A stretch of 64,000 bases of DNA from Pseudonocardia terrae. GTDB taxonomy: Bacteria > Actinomycetota > Actinomycetes > Mycobacteriales > Pseudonocardiaceae. The number at the start of each line of letters is the position of its first letter. Positions within the stretch are counted from its first letter, which is position 1. The notes under the pieces were generated by a model. It did not search any database, was not told the origin of the DNA, and worked only from the letters and a program-made list of their open reading frames with translations. Shown one piece after another: positions 9,701 to 17,226 of the stretch. A program made the position numbers and the translations under genes. The stretch covers positions 18,988 through 82,987 of the forward strand of contig NZ_JAJTTE010000034.1 of the NCBI RefSeq assembly GCF_021343995.1. The letters run 5' to 3'.

Positions 9701-10475
9701 ACTCCGGGACGTCGGTCTGGTCGCCGAACACCTGCGGCGACGCGACCGGCAGGTCGGCGTACCAGTCGTAGAACGACGTCATCGCCCCGCCGACGAGCTC
9801 GATGAACCGGGACCCCACGGCGTGCGACACCATCGACATCGCCGGGATGGGCGAGAACCCCGCCACCCGGTCCGGGCCGTACGTCGTGATCGTGTGCACG
9901 TGGGCGGCGGCGACGATCTCCGTCGCCTCCTCCCAGGAGACCCGCACGTGCCCGCCCTTGCCGCGGGCGGACTGGTAGCGGCGGCGCTTCTCCGGGTCCC
10001 CGGTCACCTCGGCCCACGCCGCGACGGGGTCCCCGAGGCGGGCCCTGGCCTCGCGGTACATCTCGACGAGCACCCCGCGGGCGTACGGGTAGCGCACCCG
10101 CGTGGGGGAGTAGGTGTACCAGGAGAACGCCGCCCCGCGCGGACAGCCGCGCGGCTCGTACTCCGGCGAGTCCGGTCCGACCGACGGGTAGTCGGTCTGC
10201 TGGGCCTCCCAGGTGATGATCCCGTCCTTGACGTAGACCTTCCACGAGCACGAGCCGGTGCAGTTCACCCCGTGCGTGGACCGGACGACCTTGTCGTGGC
10301 TCCACCGGTCCCGGTAGAACACGTCGCCCTCGCGGCCGCCCGTCTTGAACACCGCGCGCAGGTCGTCCGAGGTCGACGAGCGGGTGAGGAAGCGTCCCGT
10401 CCGCAGCAGGGCGTCCGCCGCCGGGCCGTCCGTACCGGCGTCCGCCCCGGGCTCCTCACCGACGTCGAGACTCAT
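6756..10475 (-). CDS. narG: respiratory nitrate reductase alpha subunit
   Basis: NarG is the catalytic subunit that reduces nitrate to nitrite at a Mo-bis-MGD centre. The N-terminus has the FS0 cluster ligands His68, Cys72, Cys76 and Cys111, and Asp241 in the DWYADLP motif is the expected protein ligand to molybdenum. The remaining 1,000 residues follow the molybdopterin oxidoreductase fold, with a normal total of 1,239 aa. There is no Tat signal beyond the usual vestigial N-terminus, so the enzyme faces the cytoplasm. The start has GGAGG six bases upstream. It is the first gene of narGHJI and faces narK across a 198-base promoter region. Confidence 0.97.
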   Translation of the reverse strand: MSLDVGEEPGADAGTDGPAADALLRTGRFLTRSSTSDDLRAVFKTGGREGDVFYRDRWSHDKVVRSTHGVNCTGSCSWKVYVKDGIITWEAQQTDYPSVGPDSPEYEPRGCPRGAAFSWYTYSPTRVRYPYARGVLVEMYREARARLGDPVAAWAEVTGDPEKRRRYQSARGKGGHVRVSWEEATEIVAAAHVHTITTYGPDRVAGFSPIPAMSMVSHAVGSRFIELVGGAMTSFYDWYADLPVASPQVFGDQTDVPESGDWWNATYLVMWGSNVPVTRTPDAHWMAEARYKGQKVVVVSPDYADNTKFADTWLPAQPGTDGALAMAMGHVVLREFFVDRRVPFFVDFVQRHTDLPFLVTLTEHPTDDGRVAYVPGKFLTAADLGDTGEGAEWKTVLVDGRTGNPVVPNGSLGFRYTDSGAGRWNLDLGEVAPQLTLLDGQAAEVLLPRFDDPAGTPGVLRRGVPTRRVAGRLVTTVFDLMLAQYGVRRDGLPGVWPSGYDDADEPCTPAWQEAITSVPAEQVVRVAREMAGNAEESHGRTMIIMGAGICQWFHGDATYRAVLALLMLTGSMGRNGGGWAHYVGQEKCRPVTGWATMAMATDWQRPPRQMIGTAYWYTHTDQWRYDGYRADVLTSPLADGKLAGLHTMDTVALSARLGWMPSYPQFDRNPLDLADDAGDEDVAEHVVRRLRDGTLRFAIEDPDAPGNWPRCLTLWRANLLGSSAKGDEYFLKHLLGTHHSVNAEQAGPDRRPRDIVWRDEEPPGGKLDLLLSLDFRMTSSTLLSDVVLPAATWYEKHDLNTTDMHPFVHAFTPAIDPPFQSRTDFDAFHAIARRFSELARTHLGVRRDVVAVPLQHDTPGETAQPGGRVRDWRAGECEPVPGRTMPNFVVVERDYPAVAEKMAAVGPLVDRLGVTTKAVTYHPDEEIGYLAAKNGVMLGGAAEGRPAIDTDAKMAEAILALSATTNGRLAVQGFRDLERRTGTPLADLAEGSEEKRITFADTQARPVPVITSPEWSGSETGGRRYAPFTVNVERSKPWHTLTGRMHFLLDHDWMHEMGEALPIYRVPLDMSRLFGESRPGELGADGASVTVRYLTPHSKWSIHSEYQDNLFMLSLSRGGPVVWMSEQDAAAIGVRDNDWVEAVNRNGVMVLRAIVSHRMPAGTVFVYHAQERVVNVPRSEANGRRGGIHNSLTRVLVKPTHLIGGYAQLSFAFNYLGPTGSQRDEVTVIRRRAGQDVQY

Positions 10476-10541
10476 CGGTACCTCCGTACAGCCGAACCGA
10501 CGGGATGACCTTCGCAGCTCCCGAGCCCTGCGGACCTCGGC

Positions 10542-10568
10542 CGATGGTCCCTCCTACGAGGACCATCG
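10542..10568. promoter_or_regulatory. inverted repeat between narG and narK
   Basis: CGATGGTCC at 10542-10550 is repeated exactly in inverse orientation at 10560-10568, with a 9-base spacer. It lies 67 bases upstream of narG and 106 upstream of narK, so it could be an operator shared by both divergent promoters. It does not look like an FNR site (TTGAT-N4-ATCAA). An RNA hairpin in a leader is the alternative. Confidence 0.45.
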
Positions 10569-10673
10569 CCTCTGCTTGCGACGCCGGACGCGCGTGCACC
10601 CTCGACCGCCGGGACGTCCGGACAGCTCGGGACGATCGGGGCGATCGGGCCGGGCCGACACGAGGAGTGCATC

Positions 10674-11903
10674 GTGAGCACATCGGCAGCGCGTGGAGAG
10701 GCCGAGCACGGCCCCGTCGCGTCGCGGACCTCGGCGCGACCCGCACTGATGCTGACCGTCGCCACGGTCGGCTTCGTCGTGACGTTCTGGGCCTGGGCAC
10801 TGCTGTCCCCGCTCGGCGCGACCCTGCGGGAGCAGCTGAACCTCAGCTCGTTCCAGCAGTCGCTGCTGGTCGCGGTCCCGGTCGTCGTCGGGTCCCTCGG
10901 GCGCATCCCGGTCGGGGCGCTGACCGACCGGCTCGGCGCCCGGCGGATGTTCCCGGTCATGGCGCTGCTGACCGTGCTGCCCGTGCTCTACCTCGGGCAC
11001 CTGGCCTCGTCGCTCGCCGCCTACCTCGTCGGCGGGTTCTTCCTCGGCCTCGGCGGCACCACCTTCGCCATCGGCGTCCCCTTCGTGAACTCCTGGTACC
11101 CGCCGGCCCGGCGCGGCCTCGCGCTCGGGATCTTCGGCGTCGGCATGGGCGGAACGGCCCTCTCCTCGTTCACCACGGTGCAGCTCGCCGAGGCGCTGGG
11201 CCCGAGCTTCCCGTTCGACCTGGTGGCCGTCGTGCTCGTCGTCTACTCCGTCGTCGCCTGGCTGCTGCTGCGCGACCGGCCGGACCGGCCGGTCCCCGCG
11301 GGCACGATGGGGAACCGTCTGCGCGCCACCCTGCGCCTGCCCGCGACGATGCAGCTGTCCTTCCTCTACGCGGTCGCCTTCGGCGGGTTCGTCGCCTTCA
11401 GCGTCTACCTGCCCACCTACCTCGTCAGCGCCTACCATCTGGACAAGTCCGACGCCGCCCTCCGCACCGCCGGCTTCGTCCTCCTCGCCGTGGCCATGCG
11501 CCCGGTGGGCGGCTGGCTCTCGGACCGGTTCGATCCCGTGCCCGTCCTCCTCGCCGCGTTCGGTGCGACGACGCTGCTCGCGGTGCTGGCCGCCTTCCAG
11601 TTCCCGCTCCTGCCCGTGGAGACCGTGGTGTTCCTCGCCATGGCCGCGGCGCTGGGCGCCGGGACGGGCGCGGTGTTCGCCCTCGTCGCCCGCATGGTCC
11701 CGGCGGAGCGGGTCGGTGCCGTCACCGGCGTCGTCGGCGCCGCGGGCGGGCTCGGCGGGTTCTTCCCGCCCCTGGTCATGGGGCTCGTGTACGGGCTCAC
11801 CGGCAGCTACTTCGTCGGGTTCCTCCTCCTCGCCGCCACCGCCGCGGGCGCGGGAGTGGTGAGCGGCACGGCGGTCCGGCGGCGGGCGGCCCTCGCGCAC
11901 TGA
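10674..11903 (+). CDS. narK: NarK/NasA-family nitrate/nitrite transporter (MFS)
   Basis: This 409-residue major facilitator protein has about 12 transmembrane segments and the nitrate-porter features: a conserved Arg region after the first helices (GRIPVGALTDRLGARR), a glycine-rich nitrate signature (GLGGTTFAIGVPFVNSW), and a second-half repeat (AGGLGGFFPPLVMG). It would import nitrate or exchange it for nitrite for the adjacent NarGHI. The start is GTG with GAGGAG eight bases upstream. It diverges from narG, which supports co-regulation. Confidence 0.93.
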   Translation: MSTSAARGEAEHGPVASRTSARPALMLTVATVGFVVTFWAWALLSPLGATLREQLNLSSFQQSLLVAVPVVVGSLGRIPVGALTDRLGARRMFPVMALLTVLPVLYLGHLASSLAAYLVGGFFLGLGGTTFAIGVPFVNSWYPPARRGLALGIFGVGMGGTALSSFTTVQLAEALGPSFPFDLVAVVLVVYSVVAWLLLRDRPDRPVPAGTMGNRLRATLRLPATMQLSFLYAVAFGGFVAFSVYLPTYLVSAYHLDKSDAALRTAGFVLLAVAMRPVGGWLSDRFDPVPVLLAAFGATTLLAVLAAFQFPLLPVETVVFLAMAAALGAGTGAVFALVARMVPAERVGAVTGVVGAAGGLGGFFPPLVMGLVYGLTGSYFVGFLLLAATAAGAGVVSGTAVRRRAALAH

Positions 11904-11904
11904 C

Positions 11905-11923
11905 GGCCGGTCCACGACCGGCC
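11905..11923 (+). terminator. hairpin after narK
   Basis: GGCCGGTC at 11905-11912 pairs perfectly with 11916-11923 over a three-base loop, two bases after the narK stop. There is no T-run. It probably limits read-through into the cupin gene. Confidence 0.5.
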
Positions 11924-11970
11924 CGGACGCAATGCGTGCTGCTCGCCCGCGGAAGGAGCAGACTTGCTCG

Positions 11971-12324
11971 ATGACGAACAAGATCAGCCTCGATGCCGTG
12001 GCGCGTGAGCAGCTGAAGAGCGCCACCACCAGTTCGGCCGGCCGCAGCGCGCAGACGGTGTACGGCGGGCACGAACACGCACTGCGGCAGACCGTCGTGG
12101 CGCTCTCCGCGGGATCCGCCCTCGCGGAGCACGACAGTCCCGGCGAGGCGACGGTGCACGTCCTGCACGGCCGGGTGCGCCTCTCCGCCGGGAGCACGTC
12201 GTGGGAGGGGCGGCGCGGTGACCTCATCGCCGTGCCGCCGGACCGGCACACCCTGGAGGCGCTCGAGGACTCCTCCGTCCTCCTCACCGTGGTCAAGGAC
12301 CAGAGCGCGCCGTCGAACCGGTAG
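11971..12324 (+). CDS. small single-domain cupin protein
   Basis: The 117-residue protein is one cupin barrel: a GSALAEHDSPGEATVHVLHG stretch (residues about 48-67) for cupin motif 1 and GDLIAVPPDRHTLEALED for motif 2, with His residues in metal-binding positions. The substrate is not predictable. AAGGAG lies 12 bases before the ATG at 11971. It follows narK in the same direction and is followed by DUF5996, so it may be induced with the nitrate genes, but a hairpin after narK argues for its own promoter. Confidence 0.8.
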   Translation: MTNKISLDAVAREQLKSATTSSAGRSAQTVYGGHEHALRQTVVALSAGSALAEHDSPGEATVHVLHGRVRLSAGSTSWEGRRGDLIAVPPDRHTLEALEDSSVLLTVVKDQSAPSNR

Positions 12325-12353
12325 GCGGGAGCACTCGACGGAAGGAGCGCGCG

Positions 12354-13301
12354 GTGGGGGCAGAGCCGAGGGGCGCGGCATCCGCGTGGCCCGACCTGCG
12401 GGTCGCGGACTGGACGGACACGCGGAACACCCTGCACATGTGGACCCAGATCGTGGGCAAGATCCGGATGGCGCACGCGCCGCTGGTCAACCACTGGTGG
12501 CAGGTGACGCTGTACGTCAGCCCCCGCGGGCTGACCACGTCGTCGATCCCGTACGGCACGGGCGCGTTCGACATCGAGTTCGACTTCGTCGATCGTCGGC
12601 TCGAGGTCCGCAGCAGCGACGGCGGGACGGGCGGGTTCGCGCTGCGTCCGATGTCCGTCGCCGACTTCTACGCCGAGACGACGGCGCTGCTCGGCCGGCT
12701 GGGCGTCGAGGCGCCGATCCGACCGGTCCCGAACGAGGTGGACCCGGCCGTCCCGTTCCCCGACGACCACGAGCACGCGTCCTACGACGGCGAGGCGGCC
12801 GAGCTGTTCTGGCGGCAGCTGCTGCAGGCGAACCGCCTGATCGGAGAGTTCCGGTCGCGGTTCGTGGGCAAGGTCAGCCCCGTCCACTTCTTCTGGGGCG
12901 CGATGGACCTGGCCTGCACCCGGTTCTCCGGGCGCCCGGCCCCGCCGCACCCGGGCGGGGCGCCGAACTGCGGCGACTGGGTGATGGTCGAGGGTTACTC
13001 CCACGAGCTGTCCAGCTGCGGGTTCTGGCCCGGTGGCGGTGCGGAGGGCGCCTTCTACGCCTACGCCTACCCCGCGCCGGACGGGTTCTCCGAGTACCCG
13101 GTCGAGGCGGAGGGCGCGGCCTTCAGCCCCGAGTTCCAGCAGTTCGTGCTGCCCTACGAGGCGGCGCGTACCGCCTCCGACCCGGACCGGGTGGTGCGGG
13201 AGTTCCTGCAGAGCACCTACGAGGCGGCGGCCGAGCTCGGCAAGTGGGACCGCACAGCCCTGGAGGCCGATCCCGAGAGATGGCGGCACCGCATGGCATG
13301 A
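12354..13301 (+). CDS. DUF5996 family protein
   Basis: The 315-residue soluble protein matches the pattern I associate with DUF5996: a WPDLRVADWTDTRNTLHMW opening, NHWWQVTLYVSPRGLTTSSI, and HFFWGAMDLACTRFSGRPAP in the centre, then a Cys/Gly/Pro-rich segment. The function is unknown. The GTG start has AAGGAG upstream and lies 29 bases after the cupin stop, so the two genes are probably one transcript. No signal peptide or membrane segment is visible. Confidence 0.8.
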   Translation: MGAEPRGAASAWPDLRVADWTDTRNTLHMWTQIVGKIRMAHAPLVNHWWQVTLYVSPRGLTTSSIPYGTGAFDIEFDFVDRRLEVRSSDGGTGGFALRPMSVADFYAETTALLGRLGVEAPIRPVPNEVDPAVPFPDDHEHASYDGEAAELFWRQLLQANRLIGEFRSRFVGKVSPVHFFWGAMDLACTRFSGRPAPPHPGGAPNCGDWVMVEGYSHELSSCGFWPGGGAEGAFYAYAYPAPDGFSEYPVEAEGAAFSPEFQQFVLPYEAARTASDPDRVVREFLQSTYEAAAELGKWDRTALEADPERWRHRMA

Positions 13302-13340
13302 GCACCCGACGACGTCGCGCGACGCGGGGGACGGGTGCTC
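13300..13340 (+). terminator. hairpin after the DUF5996 gene
   Basis: GAGCACCCG at 13300-13308 pairs perfectly with CGGGTGCTC at 13332-13340, immediately at the stop codon, with a 23-base loop. It may end the cupin-DUF5996 transcript. Confidence 0.4.
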
Positions 13341-13425
13341 GGGAAACCACCCGGAGCGGGTGAGGGAATCCGTGTGACGCGGCGGGACCGTCCGGCGCCC
13401 GACGACGACGGGAGGAGCGATCCCG

Positions 13426-14544
13426 ATGCGCACACGCGGTGCCGTTCTCCGCAAGGCCCCCGGCAAGTACGAGGTCGTGGACCTGGAGCTCGACGACCCT
13501 CGTCCCGGCGAGATCCAGGTCCGGATGGTCGCCTCCGGGCTGTGCCACTCCGACGATCACGTCGCCACCGGGGACATCCCGGCCGGCATCTTCCCGATGG
13601 CCGGCGGGCACGAGGGCGCCGGTGTGGTGACCAAGGTCGGGCCCAACACCCCCGGCTTCTCCGAGGGCGATCACGTCGTCTTCTCGTTCCTGCCCGGCTG
13701 CGGACGCTGCCGCTGGTGCGCCACCGGCCACCAGAACCTCTGCGACCTCGGGCGGTTCCTGCTCGCGGGATGCCGCCCCGACGACCCGACCAGCTTCCGG
13801 CTCTCCCTCGACGGCGCCCCGGTCGGCCAGATCGCGGGGATCTCCACCTTCTGCGAGGACACCACCGTCTCGGTGCACTCGGCCATCACGATCCCGAAGG
13901 ACATCCCGCTCGAGGCGGCCTGCCTGACCGGCTGCGCGGTCGGCACCGGGTGGGGCTCGGCGGTGAACTCCGCGGCCGTCCGGCCCGGCGACACGGTGAT
14001 CGTCATGGGCGTCGGCGGGGTCGGCGCCAACGCGGTGCAGGGCGCGGTGCACGCGGGCGCCTCGCAGGTCATCGCGGTGGACCCGGTGGCGTTCAAGCGG
14101 GAGAAGGCCCAGCAGTTCGGTGCCACCCACGCCGTGGAGTGGATCGAGGAGGCCGCCGAGCTGGCCCGTTCGTTCACCGACGGGCAGGGTGCGGACTCGG
14201 CGATCGTCACGGTCGGGGTGACCACGGGCGATCACGTGGCGGCCGCGTTCGCCGCGGTGCGCAAGCAGGGCACCTGCGTGGTGACCGGGCTGGGCGACAT
14301 CACCGACACCGGGGTGAACATCCCGCTCGGCGAGCTCACCCTGTTCCAGAAGCGGCTGCAGGGCTCGCTGTTCGGGGAGACGTCGCCCAGCTTCGACATC
14401 CCGCGTCAGCTCGAGCTCTACCGCACCGGCGCGCTCAAGCTCGACGAGCTGGTCACCACCACCTACACCCTCGACGAGGTCGACCAGGGCTACGAGGACA
14501 TGCACGCGGGCAAGAACATCCGCGGCGTGATCCGGTACTCCTGA
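13426..14544 (+). CDS. NDMA-dependent (mycofactocin-type) zinc alcohol dehydrogenase
   Basis: This is a 372-residue medium-chain zinc dehydrogenase of the subgroup with tightly bound NAD that needs an external acceptor (NDMA in vitro; mycofactocin is the accepted natural partner). Catalytic zinc ligands are Cys40 and His62 with Glu63; structural zinc cysteines are C92, C95, C98 and C106. The Rossmann motif GVGGVGANAVQGA is near residue 200. Start ATG has GGAGGAG about eight bases upstream. It oxidises alcohols; the physiological substrate is unknown. It is flanked by hairpins on both sides and is probably monocistronic. Confidence 0.92.
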   Translation: MRTRGAVLRKAPGKYEVVDLELDDPRPGEIQVRMVASGLCHSDDHVATGDIPAGIFPMAGGHEGAGVVTKVGPNTPGFSEGDHVVFSFLPGCGRCRWCATGHQNLCDLGRFLLAGCRPDDPTSFRLSLDGAPVGQIAGISTFCEDTTVSVHSAITIPKDIPLEAACLTGCAVGTGWGSAVNSAAVRPGDTVIVMGVGGVGANAVQGAVHAGASQVIAVDPVAFKREKAQQFGATHAVEWIEEAAELARSFTDGQGADSAIVTVGVTTGDHVAAAFAAVRKQGTCVVTGLGDITDTGVNIPLGELTLFQKRLQGSLFGETSPSFDIPRQLELYRTGALKLDELVTTTYTLDEVDQGYEDMHAGKNIRGVIRYS

Positions 14545-14573
14545 GGTTCGCCGGTCGCGGACGCGACGTCGAC

Positions 14574-14610
14574 GGTGCCGGCGTCCGGTGCGGGACCGGA
14601 CGCCGGTACC
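14574..14610 (+). terminator. strong hairpin after the alcohol dehydrogenase
   Basis: Bases 14574-14589 pair with 14595-14610 as a 16-bp stem containing one G-U pair and a five-base loop, 30 bases after the dehydrogenase stop. It is among the strongest stem-loops in the window. Confidence 0.65.
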
Positions 14611-14643
14611 GGGCGCGGGCGACCGGGGCGCGATGATCACCGT

Positions 14644-15636
14644 GTGCTGGCGGTGCCGCGGGACTGGTCCGACCTGACGCCGACGTGGATGAGCGCCGCG
14701 CTGGGGCGGACCGTCGTGCGGGCGCGCGTCAGGGACGTCGTCGACGGCACGAACGCCCGCGCGGTCGTCGAGCTGGAGTACGCGGGCCCCGCCGGGCCGC
14801 CGCGGGTGTTCGTCAAGCGGGAGGGCCGGTGGCTCAACCGGCTGGCCCTGACCGCGCTCGGCGCGCGCGAGGCCGAGGCGGACCTCGTCGCGCACGCCCC
14901 GACCCTGCCGCTGGAGCACCCCGCGTTCCACGCCGCGGCGACCGACCGCCGCCGCCTCGCCGCCGTGGTCGTCATGGAGGACGTCACGCTCCGCGGCGGG
15001 CGCCCGAACAGCGCGCTCGCGCCCCTGACCGTCGAGCAGGTCGCCGCCGGTCTGGGCGAGCTGGCACGCCTGCACGCGGCGTTCTGGGACGCCCCACTGC
15101 CGCCGTTCGTGCGTCCGTGGCGGCTCGGTCCCGCCTGGGCCCCCGTCGCCCGGGCCGGCTTCGTCCATGCCCTGCGGACGCTGCGACGGGCCGGGCACCC
15201 CCTCGACCTCGGCACCGCGGAGATCGAACGGGGGTTCCGGAGCTGGGCACGGATCGCCGCCGCCGGCCCGCAGACGCTGCTGCACGGCGATCCCCACCCC
15301 GGGAACACCTACACGGTCGGGGCCACCGTCGGCTTCTACGACTGGCAGCTGGTCCGCTCCGGCAGCTGGGTCCACGACGTCGGCTACTTCGTGACCTCCA
15401 GCCTCACCGTCGCCGACCGGCGCGAGCACGAGCGCGACCTGCTGGCCGGCTATCTCGACGCCCTCGGCCGTCGGCCAGCCGACGCCTGGCGGCTGTACCG
15501 GCGGACGCCGGTGTTCGGGCTCGGGTCGTGGTTGCAGACCTGGGCGGCGGGCACGTTCCAGCCGCCCGACGTCTGCCTCACGACGATCGAGCGCTTCGCC
15601 GCCGCCCATCACGACGCCCGGCGGGACCCGGGCTGA
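14644..15636 (+). CDS. phosphotransferase family protein (APH/ecdysteroid-kinase-like)
   Basis: The protein has a kinase-like fold of the aminoglycoside phosphotransferase superfamily. Visible features are RVFVKREGRW (phosphate/Lys region, near residue 55), the Brenner motif LLHGDPHPGNTY (near residue 214; catalytic Asp and Asn) and GFYDWQ (near residue 233; metal-binding Asp). Many actinobacterial members are found beside acyl-CoA dehydrogenases and act on unknown alcohols or amines, so antibiotic resistance should not be assumed. I chose GTG 14644 giving 330 aa; an in-frame GTG at 14575 would add 23 low-complexity residues and lies inside the hairpin. Confidence 0.8.
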   Translation: MLAVPRDWSDLTPTWMSAALGRTVVRARVRDVVDGTNARAVVELEYAGPAGPPRVFVKREGRWLNRLALTALGAREAEADLVAHAPTLPLEHPAFHAAATDRRRLAAVVVMEDVTLRGGRPNSALAPLTVEQVAAGLGELARLHAAFWDAPLPPFVRPWRLGPAWAPVARAGFVHALRTLRRAGHPLDLGTAEIERGFRSWARIAAAGPQTLLHGDPHPGNTYTVGATVGFYDWQLVRSGSWVHDVGYFVTSSLTVADRREHERDLLAGYLDALGRRPADAWRLYRRTPVFGLGSWLQTWAAGTFQPPDVCLTTIERFAAAHHDARRDPG

Positions 15637-15837
15637 GATTTTCCTCGGAAGCCAGGGCCGACTGTCACATCGGGCGGGTCCGAGGCGTCTGGATGGGGAG
15701 CCCATCGCGCCGGCACGGGGGGAGCGGTGAGGTGGGCGGCCCGGCCCGCCATCGAGCGCCCTCGGTGGTGGGCCGGCGCGCGTCCGGCCGCAGTGTCCGG
15801 GTACGTCGCCGTCGGGCCGGCATGGGAGGCGCTCGCC

Positions 15838-17055
15838 TCACGCCTCCTGGGAGGGGGCCGGGTCCCGGTGTCCGGCCGGGTCCCGGGGGAGCCCGTCCGC
15901 CAGGCCCAGCTCGGCGAGGATCTCCGACCCGTGCTCGCCGAGCCGGGGTGCCGGCCGGAGGTCGACGCGTGCGGACCCGGCGAAGTCGACCGGGAACCGG
16001 GCGTACCGCAGCGGCCCCTCCACGGGGTGCAGCACGTCCTCGAAGGTGCCGGTGGCGCGCAGGTGCTCGTCGTGGAACAGCTGGGGCACCGTGAGCACCG
16101 GCATCGCCGGGATACCGCGCTCGTCGAACGCGGCCAGCCACTCCGCCGTGGGCCGGGTGCGGACCTCCTCCTCGAGCAGCCGGTAGAGCTCGTCGATGTG
16201 GACAGTGCGGAGGGTGATCGTGCGGAAGCGGGGGTCCGCCGCGAGCTCCGGCTTGCCGACGAGCTCGAAGAACGCCCGCCACTGCGCGTCCGTGTAGACC
16301 ATGACGCCGATGTGGCCGTCGGCCGTGCGGTACGGCTTGCGGTAGGGGGAGTCCGTGCGCGCATAGCCCGCGGGCCCACGGGGCGGGTCGAAGACGTAGC
16401 CGCCCTGCTGGTCCAGCAGGGTGAACGAGACCATCGTCTCCATCATCGGCACCTCGATCGTCGCGCCCCGGCCCGTGCGTTCCCGCCGGTACAGCGCGGC
16501 GGCGATCGCGCCGACGGCCATCAGCCCGGTCGCCTTGTCGGCGACCGGCGTGCGGACGTACGACGGTCCGTCCGGCCCGCCCTGCACGGCGGCGAGGCCC
16601 GACGAGGCCTGGATGACGTCGTCGTACGCGGCCTTGTCGCGGTACGGGCCGGTACTGGAGAACCCCCGCACCACGCAGTACACGGTGCGCGGGCTGGCGG
16701 CGCGCACGTCCTCGGCGCCCAGCCCGAGCCGCGTCACCGCCTCGGGACGCATGTTGTGGACGAACACGTCGCCGGTGCGGACCAGGCTCAGCAGGACGTC
16801 CCGCTCGGACGGCCGTTTCAGGTCGAGCACGATGCTGCGCTTGCCCCGGTTCGCGGTGAGGAACACCGGGCCCAGGCCCGTGCCGTTCTCGTCGCCGACG
16901 TAGCGGACGACGTCCCCGCCGGGTGCCTCGACCTTGATGACGTCGGCACCCATCTGCGCGAGCAGCAGGGTGCAGTACGGGCCCATGAAGGTCGTGGTCA
17001 GGTCGATCACCCGCACCCCGGCGAGCGGGGCCTCCTCCGCGTCCTCGGGCGCCAT
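15838..17055 (-). CDS. CaiB/BaiF-family (class III) CoA-transferase
   Basis: This 405-residue enzyme transfers CoA between carboxylic acids. It begins with the class III signature PLAGVRVIDLTTTFMGPYC, has GADVIKVEAPGGD, and holds the catalytic Asp in AAYDDVIQASSG (Asp145/146). RKPYRTADGHI marks the small domain. The substrate cannot be told from sequence. It lies downstream of the SufR-like regulator on the same strand but is separated from it by 171 bases, so it probably has its own promoter. The C-terminal 20 residues are a loose, Pro-rich tail. Confidence 0.9.
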   Translation of the reverse strand: MAPEDAEEAPLAGVRVIDLTTTFMGPYCTLLLAQMGADVIKVEAPGGDVVRYVGDENGTGLGPVFLTANRGKRSIVLDLKRPSERDVLLSLVRTGDVFVHNMRPEAVTRLGLGAEDVRAASPRTVYCVVRGFSSTGPYRDKAAYDDVIQASSGLAAVQGGPDGPSYVRTPVADKATGLMAVGAIAAALYRRERTGRGATIEVPMMETMVSFTLLDQQGGYVFDPPRGPAGYARTDSPYRKPYRTADGHIGVMVYTDAQWRAFFELVGKPELAADPRFRTITLRTVHIDELYRLLEEEVRTRPTAEWLAAFDERGIPAMPVLTVPQLFHDEHLRATGTFEDVLHPVEGPLRYARFPVDFAGSARVDLRPAPRLGEHGSEILAELGLADGLPRDPAGHRDPAPSQEA

Positions 17056-17226
17056 GCGGTGCCGTCCCTCCTGCCGTCCGTTCCGGCTCGTCCGCCGCCC
17101 ACGGTGCCGTACGGCGCCGAGAAGATCCAGGGGCCCGGCCGACCGGGCGCGAGCGTCGGGCGGCCGGCGACACCGTCGGCGTGCTGTGGAGGGGCTGTCG
17201 GGGTGCCGTTGGATCCGGGGGTGGCG

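Noticed and set aside
6810..10508. A 1,232-codon open frame antisense to narG
   Set aside because: It is the mirror of a well-conserved gene in DNA rich in G and C at third positions; the translation is low-complexity Val/Gly/Arg/His without any domain.
10554..13466. A 970-codon minus-strand open frame across narK, the cupin and DUF5996 genes
   Set aside because: It is antisense to three recognisable genes with ribosome-binding sites, and its product is Arg/Gly/Glu-rich without family features.
14644..15636. Aminoglycoside resistance kinase
   Set aside because: The fold is shared, but the sequence resembles the large group of uncharacterised actinobacterial kinases, and nothing in context suggests antibiotic resistance.
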